The notes beneath the pieces were generated by a model that made no database searches, was not told the DNA's origin, and saw only the letters and a list, made by a program, of their open reading frames with translations. This document shows, one piece after another, positions 57,181-64,000 of a DNA stretch of 64,000 nucleotides (position 1 is the first letter of the stretch; the number at the start of each line of letters is the position of its first letter). The stretch is from positions 1-64,000 of the forward strand of contig NVWQ02000042.1 in NCBI GenBank assembly GCA_002733715.2, written 5' to 3'. The position numbers and the translations under genes were made by a program. This DNA comes from Methylophaga sp. (lineage in GTDB: Bacteria; Pseudomonadota; Gammaproteobacteria; Nitrosococcales; Methylophagaceae).

Positions 57181-57366
57181 ATGACAAATTTTATTTTAAT
57201 CCGCAGAGAATTTTTAATTGCTTTTCGCAATCGACATGAGGCACGTAATTCGCAGCTATTTTTGTCTTGGTATGATTGTTGTCTCCACTCGCTGTGGGCC
57301 ATCGTCAACGTTATTAAGTGATGTATCTGCGGGCATTATTTGGACTGCAGTTTTGTTGGTCACCTT

Positions 57367-57370
<4 letters not shown>
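57181..57370 (+). pseudogene. ccmB: ccmB fragment, frameshifted and truncated
   Basis: ATG 57181 begins TNFILIRREFLIAFRNRHEA, which matches the start of CcmB, the heme exporter membrane subunit. After about 24 codons the reading shifts. The +1 frame continues with SSTLLSDVSAGIIWTAVLL, matching the GP..LL..I.PGIIW block of CcmB near its residues 40-60. At about 57370 the IS-like element begins and the remaining 150 or so residues are absent. The break removes function. Confidence 0.7.
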
Positions 57371-57689
<319 letters not shown>

Positions 57690-57950
57690 CAAGTTGCACA
57701 GAGGGAAGGGTTCATAGTAATGTCATCTCGAGACTGTAGTGGAAGGGGGCTTGTGGCATTCTAAGATCTCTCCTAACGTCGATATGACAAATGTTTCAAT
57801 TTGTTTACACGGGCATAGTGAGGATGGCGGACTTTTTGTATAATCCTAGTTGTTTTGTGAATTTTGAATATAAACCTTTAAATGTATATTAAATAGTATA
57901 CAATAAACCTGAAATGTATATGTATTGTTATGCGTGTTTTGGGGTGGATT
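57690..57950. other. Gap without a gene, upstream of the HTH-Fic pair
   Basis: I see no coding frame or RNA here. The AT-rich 3' part (GTATATTAAATAGTATAC, 57883-57900, a partial dyad) could hold the promoter or operator of the downstream pair. The 5' part may be residue of the deleted ccm locus but shows no recognisable match. Confidence 0.4.
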
Positions 57951-58412
57951 ATGAGTATCAAAAAAATAGTACAAGCTCAATATCAATCTATTGTTGATCG
58001 GGCTGTAAATCAATCAGAAGACTGGGCTATTCCTCAGGAAGGGTGGATCCGAACGGTGCGAAAAGCATTAGGGATGTCAGGTTCTCAGCTTGCTAGACGT
58101 TTGGGGCGGACACGTGCGGCTGTATCTAATATGGAACGCGCAGAGTTATCTGGTAGTGTGAGTATAAAAAATATGCAACAGATGGCAAAGGCGATGAATT
58201 GCCGCTTTGTTTACGCCATTATTCCTGAGGTTTCTATTGAAAACCTTATACAGAATCGTGCAAAAGAAAAGGCTATAACTATTGTGGCTAAAGCCAATTC
58301 ACATATGGCACTTGAAGCTCAAGCATTGGATAAAGAGAGGATTGAATTTGAAGTCAATCGGATTAAGAATATCTTTATAAACGATCCCTCTACGGATTTA
58401 TGGAATGATTAA
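57951..58412 (+). CDS. Mobile mystery protein A, HTH antitoxin-like
   Basis: 153 aa from ATG 57951 (GGGGTGG just upstream). An in-frame ATG at 57930 is possible. The N-terminal part (IVQAQYQSIVDRAVNQSED, WAIPQEGWIRTVRKALGMSG) leads into an XRE-type helix-turn-helix (SQLARRLGRTRAAVSNMERAE) and an acidic helical tail. This is the TIGR02612 'mobile mystery protein A' pattern, always followed by protein B. It overlaps the Fic gene by 8 bp. It probably represses the pair's promoter and neutralises the Fic protein. Confidence 0.88.
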   Translation: MSIKKIVQAQYQSIVDRAVNQSEDWAIPQEGWIRTVRKALGMSGSQLARRLGRTRAAVSNMERAELSGSVSIKNMQQMAKAMNCRFVYAIIPEVSIENLIQNRAKEKAITIVAKANSHMALEAQALDKERIEFEVNRIKNIFINDPSTDLWND

Positions 58413-59001
58413 AAATATGGATTATCCAAAAGGGGCGACTCCGTTAGAAGCTGAAGAATTGGAAGGGCTGAAGTTTTCTCATATTACAACAAGAGGTGAA
58501 CTAGACCATTTAGAGCAAGCCAATATTTCAGCAGGGCTTATGTGGCTGAAACGACGGAAGGACAACAGCATTTTAAATGAACAGTTTATTCTAAAATTAC
58601 ATACCCAATTATTTGGCGATGTATGGCGTTGGGCCGGCAGTTTTCGACACACAGAGAAAAATATAGGTATTGATCCTGTGCAAATTAGTGTTCAGCTAAG
58701 AATGCTTTTAGATGATGTTCAATTCTGGCTTGATAATAAAACGTTCGATCCTATAGAAACAGCTGTTCGACTTCACCATCGGCTGGTTTATATTCACCTA
58801 TTTCCTAATGGGAATGGACGACATGCACGCATTATGGCTGATGCATTACTCGAAAAGGTATACGGCATAGCGCCCATTGACTGGCTTGCAGGATCGGATC
58901 TGCTGCAAGAAAGTGAGAGAAGGGATAACTATATTAGCGCACTGCAATTAGCTGATAGAGGTGATTATCAGGCTTTATTAGCTTTTGTTGGAAGAGGGTA
59001 A
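58405..59001 (+). CDS. Mobile mystery protein B, Fic-domain protein
   Basis: 198 aa (ATG 58405, or 58417 giving 194). The Fic core is H131-L-F-P-N-G-N-G-R139-H-A-R142, fully intact, with the flap region upstream (GDVWRWAGSFRHTEKNIGID). Fic proteins transfer AMP or other nucleotides to target proteins. Near the start, HITTRGELDHLEQANI is the place where an inhibitory helix lies in related proteins, but it does not match the (S/T)xxxE(G/N) motif exactly (TTRGEL). With protein A it forms a toxin-antitoxin-like module often found on integrons and mobile elements. Confidence 0.9.
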   Translation: MIKNMDYPKGATPLEAEELEGLKFSHITTRGELDHLEQANISAGLMWLKRRKDNSILNEQFILKLHTQLFGDVWRWAGSFRHTEKNIGIDPVQISVQLRMLLDDVQFWLDNKTFDPIETAVRLHHRLVYIHLFPNGNGRHARIMADALLEKVYGIAPIDWLAGSDLLQESERRDNYISALQLADRGDYQALLAFVGRG

Positions 59002-59191
59002 TTATGAAAGAAGAAATTATTTACGAGCGTTTCTTACATTTGTAGTCGAAGATTTAAATAGCAATCCAAATCAAACTATCGCTTTGGATCGTTGTTTTTA
59101 TAACAATATTCACACACTTGTAGCAGGTGTTGATATTGATCTGAATGGCGTGAAGGTGAGAGAGATAAGGAGAATGCATTATTTTAATTAA
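58985..59191 (+). pseudogene. PrlF/SohA antitoxin C-terminal fragment
   Basis: From about 59024 the frame reads RAFLTFVVEDLNSNPNQTIA and then HTLVAGVDIDLNGV. This matches the C-terminal end of PrlF (SohA), antitoxin of the YhaV RNase, as I recall it. The DNA-binding AbrB-like N-terminal half is missing, and the frame enters from inside the Fic gene without a proper start. An ATG at 59004 in another frame gives only 13 codons. No yhaV follows. It is a decayed second toxin-antitoxin locus. Confidence 0.6.
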
Positions 59192-59349
59192 TGGTGCTTA
59201 TTAATTAAACTGAATATGCTTGCTTCGTGAAAAGTGGACCACAGAGATAGACCGCATACCAATTTAGAATAAAATTCAATGTAATCGTCCTTCTAAAAGT
59301 ATTCGAATCTGCTAAGCTATCTTTAACAAAGTCTAATGTAAGGATCGCA

Positions 59350-60057
59350 ATGAAATACGCTCTAATACTCTCATTTTTTCTTAATGTATCATTTTCTATC
59401 GCTGTATTTGCAGCAGATGAAATCAGTGACCAGCTTAAAGCTATGATTGTGCTTGCAGAGCTGGGTGATGCTGAAGCCCAATATGATTTAGCATTGGCTT
59501 ATGATTTTGCTGATGGTGCGCCTGAAGATCATATTGAGGCGGCTAAATGGTATCTCAAAGCTGCACAGCAAGGCCATATGGATGCACAATATAATTTGGC
59601 TGTTAGTTATGACGATGGTGAGGGTGTTGCCGAAGATGATGTTGCCGCCACAGTATGGTATCGCAAGGCTGCAGAGCAAGGTGATGCAAAAGCACAATAT
59701 AATTTAGCTCAAAGTTATGATAATGGTGAAGGTGTGGAAGTTGATCATGCAGAAGCGGTTGATTGGTATCGCAAGGCAGCTGCACAAGGGCATACATCTG
59801 CACAATATAATTTAGCCGTTAGCTATGATGAAGGTGAAGGTGTCAGACAAAATCATGAAGAAGCCGTGAAATGGTATGTCAAGGCCGCAAAGGCGGGGGA
59901 TCCTGAAGCGCAATATAATTTAGCCGTTAGCTATGAAATTGGCGAAGGTATTGAAAAAAATGAAGGCGAAGCTGTTAAATGGTATCGTCGGGCCGCGGCA
60001 CAAGGCGATGTTGATGCTGAAGCTCGAATAAAAGCCCTAGATAGTGCTAAGAAATAG
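59350..60057 (+). CDS. Exported Sel1-repeat (TPR-like) protein
   Basis: 235 aa. A signal peptide (KYALILSFFLNVSFSIAVFA) is followed by five Sel1-like repeats of 36 residues (AQYNLAVSYDDGEGVAED-x-AATVWYRKAAEQGD pattern) filling residues 30-228. Such solenoids bind proteins. Members act in signalling, envelope stress or secretion, and the role here is unknown. It is preceded by AAGGATCG before the ATG and lies alone between the antitoxin remnant and nuoA. The repeats are very alike (AQYNL recurs), which suggests recent duplication. Confidence 0.88.
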   Translation: MKYALILSFFLNVSFSIAVFAADEISDQLKAMIVLAELGDAEAQYDLALAYDFADGAPEDHIEAAKWYLKAAQQGHMDAQYNLAVSYDDGEGVAEDDVAATVWYRKAAEQGDAKAQYNLAQSYDNGEGVEVDHAEAVDWYRKAAAQGHTSAQYNLAVSYDEGEGVRQNHEEAVKWYVKAAKAGDPEAQYNLAVSYEIGEGIEKNEGEAVKWYRRAAAQGDVDAEARIKALDSAKK

Positions 60058-60125
60058 CTTGTCATTTGCTTCAAATCAAAGGATGGGTGGTAAGTTTTTA
60101 TTATCGCTTACCCAAATAAATCTTA

Positions 60126-60155
60126 TTGTACTCAAAAAATGGATTGTTCTATACT
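60126..60155 (+). promoter_or_regulatory. Candidate promoter of the nuo operon
   Basis: TTGTAC (60126-60131) and TATACT (60150-60155) are 18 bp apart and would give a leader of about 130 nt before nuoA. The rest of the 232-bp gap holds a small GGTAAG/CTTACC dyad (60089-60112) and no gene. Confidence 0.4.
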
Positions 60156-60289
60156 CAACCCACATTCATTGCTAAGTTGGTCGTTATTTTGGGTTGTCGG
60201 AGATAGTTAAGCTGTCTTCACTTTAACCGTTAATTGCTGTAGACTTAATCGATGATTTAAATACTTACAAAACCGGAAAAAATGTACGT

Positions 60290-60646
60290 ATGTTAGAGAA
60301 TTATCTCCCTATTTTGTTGTTTGTAATTATCGGTGTCGGATTCGGCATTATGCCTATGATGGCTGGCTTTGTTTTAGGCCCTCGTCGCCCTGACGATGAA
60401 AAACGCTCTCCCTACGAATGTGGCTTTGCGCCCTTTGAAGATGCACATATGAAATTTGATGTGCGCTACTATCTTGTTGCTATCCTGTTTATTATTTTCG
60501 ATTTAGAAATTGCCTTTTTATTCCCTTGGGCGATTGTGCTTGATGATATCGGTGTTTTCGGTTTGCTAGCGATGTTTTTATTCTTAGGAATATTAGTTGT
60601 TGGTTTTATTTATGAGTGGATGAAGGGAGCCTTGGAGTGGGAATAG
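60290..60646 (+). CDS. nuoA: NADH-quinone oxidoreductase subunit A
   Basis: 118-aa membrane subunit of complex I with three helices. The conserved loop [21 protein letters not shown] lies between helices 1 and 2. It is the first gene of the nuo operon, immediately downstream of the accessory island. The ATG at 60290 is preceded by only a weak ribosome site (CGGAAAAAATGTACGT). Confidence 0.97.
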   Translation: MLENYLPILLFVIIGVGFGIMPMMAGFVLGPRRPDDEKRSPYECGFAPFEDAHMKFDVRYYLVAILFIIFDLEIAFLFPWAIVLDDIGVFGLLAMFLFLGILVVGFIYEWMKGALEWE

Positions 60647-61131
60647 AAGGGGTTCTAGAAGAAGGTATTGTTACCACTTCTGCGGATAAATTAATTAACT
60701 GGGCACGAACAGGTTCATTATGGCCAATGACCTTTGGTTTGGCTTGTTGCGCCGTTGAAATGATGCAAGCGGGTGCATCACGTTATGATTTAGATCGATT
60801 CGGTGTGGTTTTCAGACCTAGCCCTAGACAATCAGATGTGATGATTGTGGCTGGTACTCTCGTAAATAAAATGGCGCCTGCTTTACGCAAGGTTTATGAC
60901 CAAATGTCTGAGCCTCGCTGGGTTATTTCGATGGGCTCTTGTGCCAATGGCGGTGGTTATTATCATTATTCTTATGCCGTAGTGCGTGGTTGTGATCGTA
61001 TTGTACCTGTTGATATTTATGTGCCGGGTTGTCCGCCGACAGCGGAAGCTTTATTGTACGGTATTATCCAATTGCAAAAGAAAATTCGCCGCACCAATAC
61101 CATTGCTAGAACAAAGGTTGAGGAAGTCTAA
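60637..61131 (+). CDS. nuoB: NADH-quinone oxidoreductase subunit B
   Basis: 164 aa. It carries cluster N2, next to the quinone site, with cysteines in [22 protein letters not shown] and [10 protein letters not shown]. The GTG start at 60637 overlaps the nuoA stop and follows AAGGGAG. A frame from 60616 would add seven residues from within nuoA. Confidence 0.97.
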   Translation: MGIEGVLEEGIVTTSADKLINWARTGSLWPMTFGLACCAVEMMQAGASRYDLDRFGVVFRPSPRQSDVMIVAGTLVNKMAPALRKVYDQMSEPRWVISMGSCANGGGYYHYSYAVVRGCDRIVPVDIYVPGCPPTAEALLYGIIQLQKKIRRTNTIARTKVEEV

Positions 61132-61136
61132 GGCTA

Positions 61137-61805
61137 ATGATAAAAGCATTAAAGGCTAAATTAGAGCGGCACTTATCGGATGCAATCCTTGATTGCGAAT
61201 GGTCGCCTTCACATGAAGAAATTACCATTCATATCCTTGATGATAGTGTTGTGTCGGTATGCAAAACGCTACGAGATACATTTGGCTTTGAGCAATTGAT
61301 GGATGTTTGTGGCGTCGATTATTCAGAATATGGTGGCAGTGCTTGGGAAACAAAAGGCGCTTCTGATCGAGGCTTTAGTCGCGCTGTTGATGGCGAAGGT
61401 AATTTAGAGCCGGTAACAGAAGGTCAACGTTTTGCTGTTGTTTACCACTTGCTTTCAATTGAACATAATCAACGCTTGCGGATAAAAATACGTTTGGATG
61501 CCGATCAGCCTACCGTTGATAGTGTGACGTCTATTTGGAGTTCTGCTGACTGGTTTGAGCGTGAAGCCTTCGATATGTATGGCATTTTATTTAGTGGCCA
61601 TGAAGACTTACGTCGTATTTTGACGGATTACGGTTTTGTTGGTCATCCTTTCCGTAAAGATTTCCCGCTTATTGGTAATGTTGAGATGCGTTATGACGCC
61701 GACAAAAAACGCGTGGTTTACGAGCCGGTGAGCATTGAAGATAGAACATTGGTTCCTCGTGTGATCCGTGATGATAATCGCTATCACAAAGGCAAGCGTA
61801 ACTAA
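61137..61805 (+). CDS. nuoC: NADH-quinone oxidoreductase subunit C
   Basis: 222-aa peripheral-arm subunit, separate from NuoD (E. coli has a NuoCD fusion). The 30-kDa signature is [40 protein letters not shown] loop at about 63-85 ([19 protein letters not shown]) is longer than in many homologues, a feature of gammaproteobacterial and betaproteobacterial NuoC. It ends in the base that starts nuoD. Confidence 0.97.
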   Translation: MIKALKAKLERHLSDAILDCEWSPSHEEITIHILDDSVVSVCKTLRDTFGFEQLMDVCGVDYSEYGGSAWETKGASDRGFSRAVDGEGNLEPVTEGQRFAVVYHLLSIEHNQRLRIKIRLDADQPTVDSVTSIWSSADWFEREAFDMYGILFSGHEDLRRILTDYGFVGHPFRKDFPLIGNVEMRYDADKKRVVYEPVSIEDRTLVPRVIRDDNRYHKGKRN

Positions 61806-63058
61806 TGGCTGAGATTAAAAATTACACGTTAAACTTTGGGCCACAGCATCCAGCGGCGCATGGTGTATTACGTCTTATCCTCGAAATGGATGGTGAAGTG
61901 ATTGAACGTGCTGATCCGCATATTGGTTTATTGCACCGTGGCACTGAAAAACTAGCAGAATCAAAACCCTATAATCAAAGCATCGGTTATATGGATAGGC
62001 TCGATTATGTATCAATGATGTGTAATGAGCATGCCTATGTAATGGCAATTGAAAAGATGATTGGTGTGCAAGTGCCTGAACGTGCGCAGTATATTCGGGT
62101 GATGTTTGATGAAATCACACGTGTGCTGAATCATTTAATGTGGCTAGGTGCACATGGTTTAGATATCGGTGCGATGACCATATTTTTATATTGTTTCCGC
62201 GAACGTGAAGATTTGATGGACTGTTATGAAGCTGTTTCTGGTGCACGCTTACATGCGACATACTATAGACCGGGTGGCGTTTATCGTGATTTGCCGGATA
62301 GCATGGCGAAATATAAAGCCTCAAAATGGCATAGTGAAAAAGAAGTTAAGCAAAAAAACACCAACCGTGAAGGCAGTTTCCTCGATTTTATTGAAGATTT
62401 CACCGAACGCTTCCCCAAATGTGTTGATGAATATGAAACGCTACTAACGGATAACCGCATTTGGAAACAACGTACGGTGGGGATAGGCGTTGTTTCGCCA
62501 GAGCGTGCGATGCAGCTTGGTTTTACTGGCCCAATGCTTCGCGGTAGTGGCATCGCATGGGACCTACGTAAAAAACGTCCTTATGCCGTTTATGACAAAA
62601 TGGATTTCGATATTCCAATCGGTGTGGAAGGGGATTGTTACGATCGTTATTTGGTGCGTATTGAAGAAATGCGTCAATCAAATCGAATTATTAAACAGTG
62701 TATTGATTGGCTGCGTACGAATCCCGGCCCTGTCATTACCGATGATGTGAAAGTGGCACCGCCGAAACGGACGGGGATGAAAGATGATATGGAATCATTG
62801 ATTCATCATTTTAAATTATTCACTGAAGGATATTGTGTGCCGGAAGGCGAGATTTATTCAGCAGTGGAACACCCTAAAGGTGAGTTCGGGATCTATATGA
62901 TTTCGGATGGTGCTAATAAACCATACCGTGTAAAAATTCGGGCACCCGGTTTTGCTCATCTTTCAGCGATGAATGAAATGATTAAAGGGCATATGTTAGC
63001 CGATGTTGTGGCGATAATAGGTACGATGGATATTGTATTTGGCGAGGTTGATCGATGA
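61805..63058 (+). CDS. nuoD: NADH-quinone oxidoreductase subunit D
   Basis: 417-aa 49-kDa subunit that forms the quinone pocket with NuoB. Key parts are [21 protein letters not shown], the His/Tyr region [29 protein letters not shown] and the C-terminal DIVFGEVDR. It shares one base with the nuoC stop and overlaps nuoE by 4 bp. Confidence 0.98.
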   Translation: MAEIKNYTLNFGPQHPAAHGVLRLILEMDGEVIERADPHIGLLHRGTEKLAESKPYNQSIGYMDRLDYVSMMCNEHAYVMAIEKMIGVQVPERAQYIRVMFDEITRVLNHLMWLGAHGLDIGAMTIFLYCFREREDLMDCYEAVSGARLHATYYRPGGVYRDLPDSMAKYKASKWHSEKEVKQKNTNREGSFLDFIEDFTERFPKCVDEYETLLTDNRIWKQRTVGIGVVSPERAMQLGFTGPMLRGSGIAWDLRKKRPYAVYDKMDFDIPIGVEGDCYDRYLVRIEEMRQSNRIIKQCIDWLRTNPGPVITDDVKVAPPKRTGMKDDMESLIHHFKLFTEGYCVPEGEIYSAVEHPKGEFGIYMISDGANKPYRVKIRAPGFAHLSAMNEMIKGHMLADVVAIIGTMDIVFGEVDR

Positions 63059-63555
63059 TGTTAACGGGGTCAAAGGTTGAGTTGTTTACAGAAGATCTCC
63101 GTAAGGAAATTGATCAATGGGTTGCTAAATACCCTTCGGGTCAGAGTCAGTCAGCTGTTATCCCGGCATTACATATTTTGCAAGATGCTAACGAAGGCTG
63201 GGTTTCAAAAGACATTATGAATGCCTTGGCAGAATATCTTGGCATGCCGAAAATTGGTGTGTATGAAGTGGCTACTTTTTATTCCATGTATGAGTTATCA
63301 CCCGTGGGAAAACATAAAATTAGTGTTTGCACTAATACTTCATGCATGTTGAATGGCTCAGAAGAAATTGTCGCTCATTTGGAACAACGCTTAGATGTAA
63401 AGCTAGGTGAAACAACAGCAGATAATAAATTCACATTAAAAGAAGTGGAATGTTTAGGCGCATGTTGTGGTGCACCGATGTTGCAATTAGATCGCGATTA
63501 TCATGAATACTTAACCACTGAAAAACTGGATAAGATTTTGGATGGAATTAAATGA
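63055..63555 (+). CDS. nuoE: NADH-quinone oxidoreductase subunit E
   Basis: 166-aa subunit with a [2Fe-2S] cluster (N1a). Ligands are in [15 protein letters not shown] and [15 protein letters not shown]. An N-terminal helical region ([19 protein letters not shown]) is normal. ATG 63055 overlaps the nuoD stop, and the nuoE stop overlaps the nuoF start. Confidence 0.97.
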   Translation: MMLTGSKVELFTEDLRKEIDQWVAKYPSGQSQSAVIPALHILQDANEGWVSKDIMNALAEYLGMPKIGVYEVATFYSMYELSPVGKHKISVCTNTSCMLNGSEEIVAHLEQRLDVKLGETTADNKFTLKEVECLGACCGAPMLQLDRDYHEYLTTEKLDKILDGIK

Positions 63556-64000
63556 GTAATCTAGATCTAGTCTGCTTCCGTACCCGCCACCTTGATGAGC
63601 CTTGGAGTCTCGAATCTTATCGTAGTGTGGGCGGTTACGAACAGTTAGAAAGAGTGCTCAGAGACAAGATAAGTGCCGAAGATATTATAGAACAGATCAA
63701 AGATTCTGCTTTACGAGGTCGTGGTGGGGCCGGATTCCCTACAGGGTTGAAATGGAGTTTTATGCCCCGCCGTATGCCGGGTGCTAAATACATTGTCTGT
63801 AATTCAGATGAAGGTGAGCCGGGCACGTGTAAAGATCGTGATATTTTGCGTTTTAATCCACATCAATTGGTTGAAGGAATGATTATCGCGGGCTACACCA
63901 TTGGTGCACAAGCTGGTTATAATTATATTCGTGGTGAATTTGTTGAGCCATTTGATCGTTTTGAAGCAGCGATTCAAGAAGCTAAAGATGCCGGATATTT
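63552..64000 (+). CDS. nuoF: NADH-quinone oxidoreductase subunit F, 5' part
   Basis: The first 149 codons of the FMN- and NADH-binding subunit, running off the window end. From ATG 63552 it reads [20 protein letters not shown], then the FMN/NADH glycine loop [36 protein letters not shown] and [15 protein letters not shown]. No break is visible. The rest, with the [4Fe-4S] cysteines, lies beyond 64000. Confidence 0.96.
   Translation, partial: MSNLDLVCFRTRHLDEPWSLESYRSVGGYEQLERVLRDKISAEDIIEQIKDSALRGRGGAGFPTGLKWSFMPRRMPGAKYIVCNSDEGEPGTCKDRDILRFNPHQLVEGMIIAGYTIGAQAGYNYIRGEFVEPFDRFEAAIQEAKDAGY

Noticed and set aside
57181-57325. Separate small gene starting at the ccmB ATG
   Set aside because: Its first 20 residues match CcmB and the frame then fails, while the neighbouring frame continues the CcmB match.
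60058-60289. Copy of the tRNA-Leu 3' end as right island border
   Set aside because: I scanned for the TTCGACTCCGCCC and GTCGGCACCA segments and saw no convincing copy.

Overview
The window is AT-rich (roughly 40% GC by eye) chromosomal DNA of a gammaproteobacterium. The evidence is the gene order carA-carB-greA-DUF4149-rlmE-ftsH-folP-glmM-tpiA-secG-tRNA-Leu(GAG)-nuoABCDEF, the ffs-dnaX-ybaB-recR block, MSHA-type pilus genes, RoxA, DsbB, Aat and Bpt. A methylothioinosine phosphorylase resembling the Pseudomonas enzyme and a magnesium-type HemB fit the same class. I cannot name the genus. A free-living Thiotrichales- or Methylococcales-like organism is possible, but that is a guess.

Layout. 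1-1391 is one end of a chromosomal integron: a complete integrase gene (+) with, divergently to its left, one tiny cassette gene (-) and the start of an attC site cut by the window edge. 1392-3400 holds degenerate repeat arrays, a pair of perfect 35-bp inverted repeats and three minus-strand genes (HExGH protein, tcdA, a TraR/DksA zinc protein). 3411-12676 is a minus-strand run: tgpA-DUF58-moxR, a DUF4153 membrane protein, tatD, ggt and trhO. 12825-18161 holds a small hypothetical gene, two envelope enzymes (MepK-like, LdtD-like) and a BtuFDC-type importer. 18229-27920 holds purine/methylthio salvage (hpt, MTIP), csiV, qmcA-nfeD, roxA, ybeL, dsbB, four MSHA pilus-assembly genes (mshI to mshK), infA and bpt. 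28088-34646 holds a frameshifted lipoprotein, an MltF-type transglycosylase, aat, an HDOD protein, recR, ybaB, dnaX and the 4.5S RNA. 35128-40469 holds a Tag-like glycosylase, an Old Yellow Enzyme with a divergent HxlR regulator, a CWC protein, aroE, hemB and a nitrilase-family gene. 40589-52413 is the conserved carA-to-tRNA-Leu housekeeping block, with a reversed fliW inserted.

52414-60289, between tRNA-Leu and nuoA, is an accessory island. It starts with a collapsed phage-type integrase remnant at the tRNA. It then carries an operon of three poorly known envelope genes (DUF6502, a DUF5666 protein with GIGGTG and EYEAPEVP repeats, and a beta-barrel), ccmA with a broken ccmB cut by a miniature IS3-family element, a mobile mystery protein A/B (HTH plus Fic) pair, a PrlF antitoxin fragment and a Sel1-repeat protein. 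Respiratory complex I genes (nuoA to the first part of nuoF) close the window.

The best candidate for an undescribed system is the DUF6502-DUF5666-barrel operon (53092-56445), with its 24-bp coding minisatellite. The mobile mystery pair and the integron end are the next most interesting. Pseudogenes and repeats cluster at the integron end and in the tRNA-Leu island, which suggests repeated gain and decay at those two places. No hits, distances or percentages here come from database searches. Family names rest on recognised motifs and lengths.
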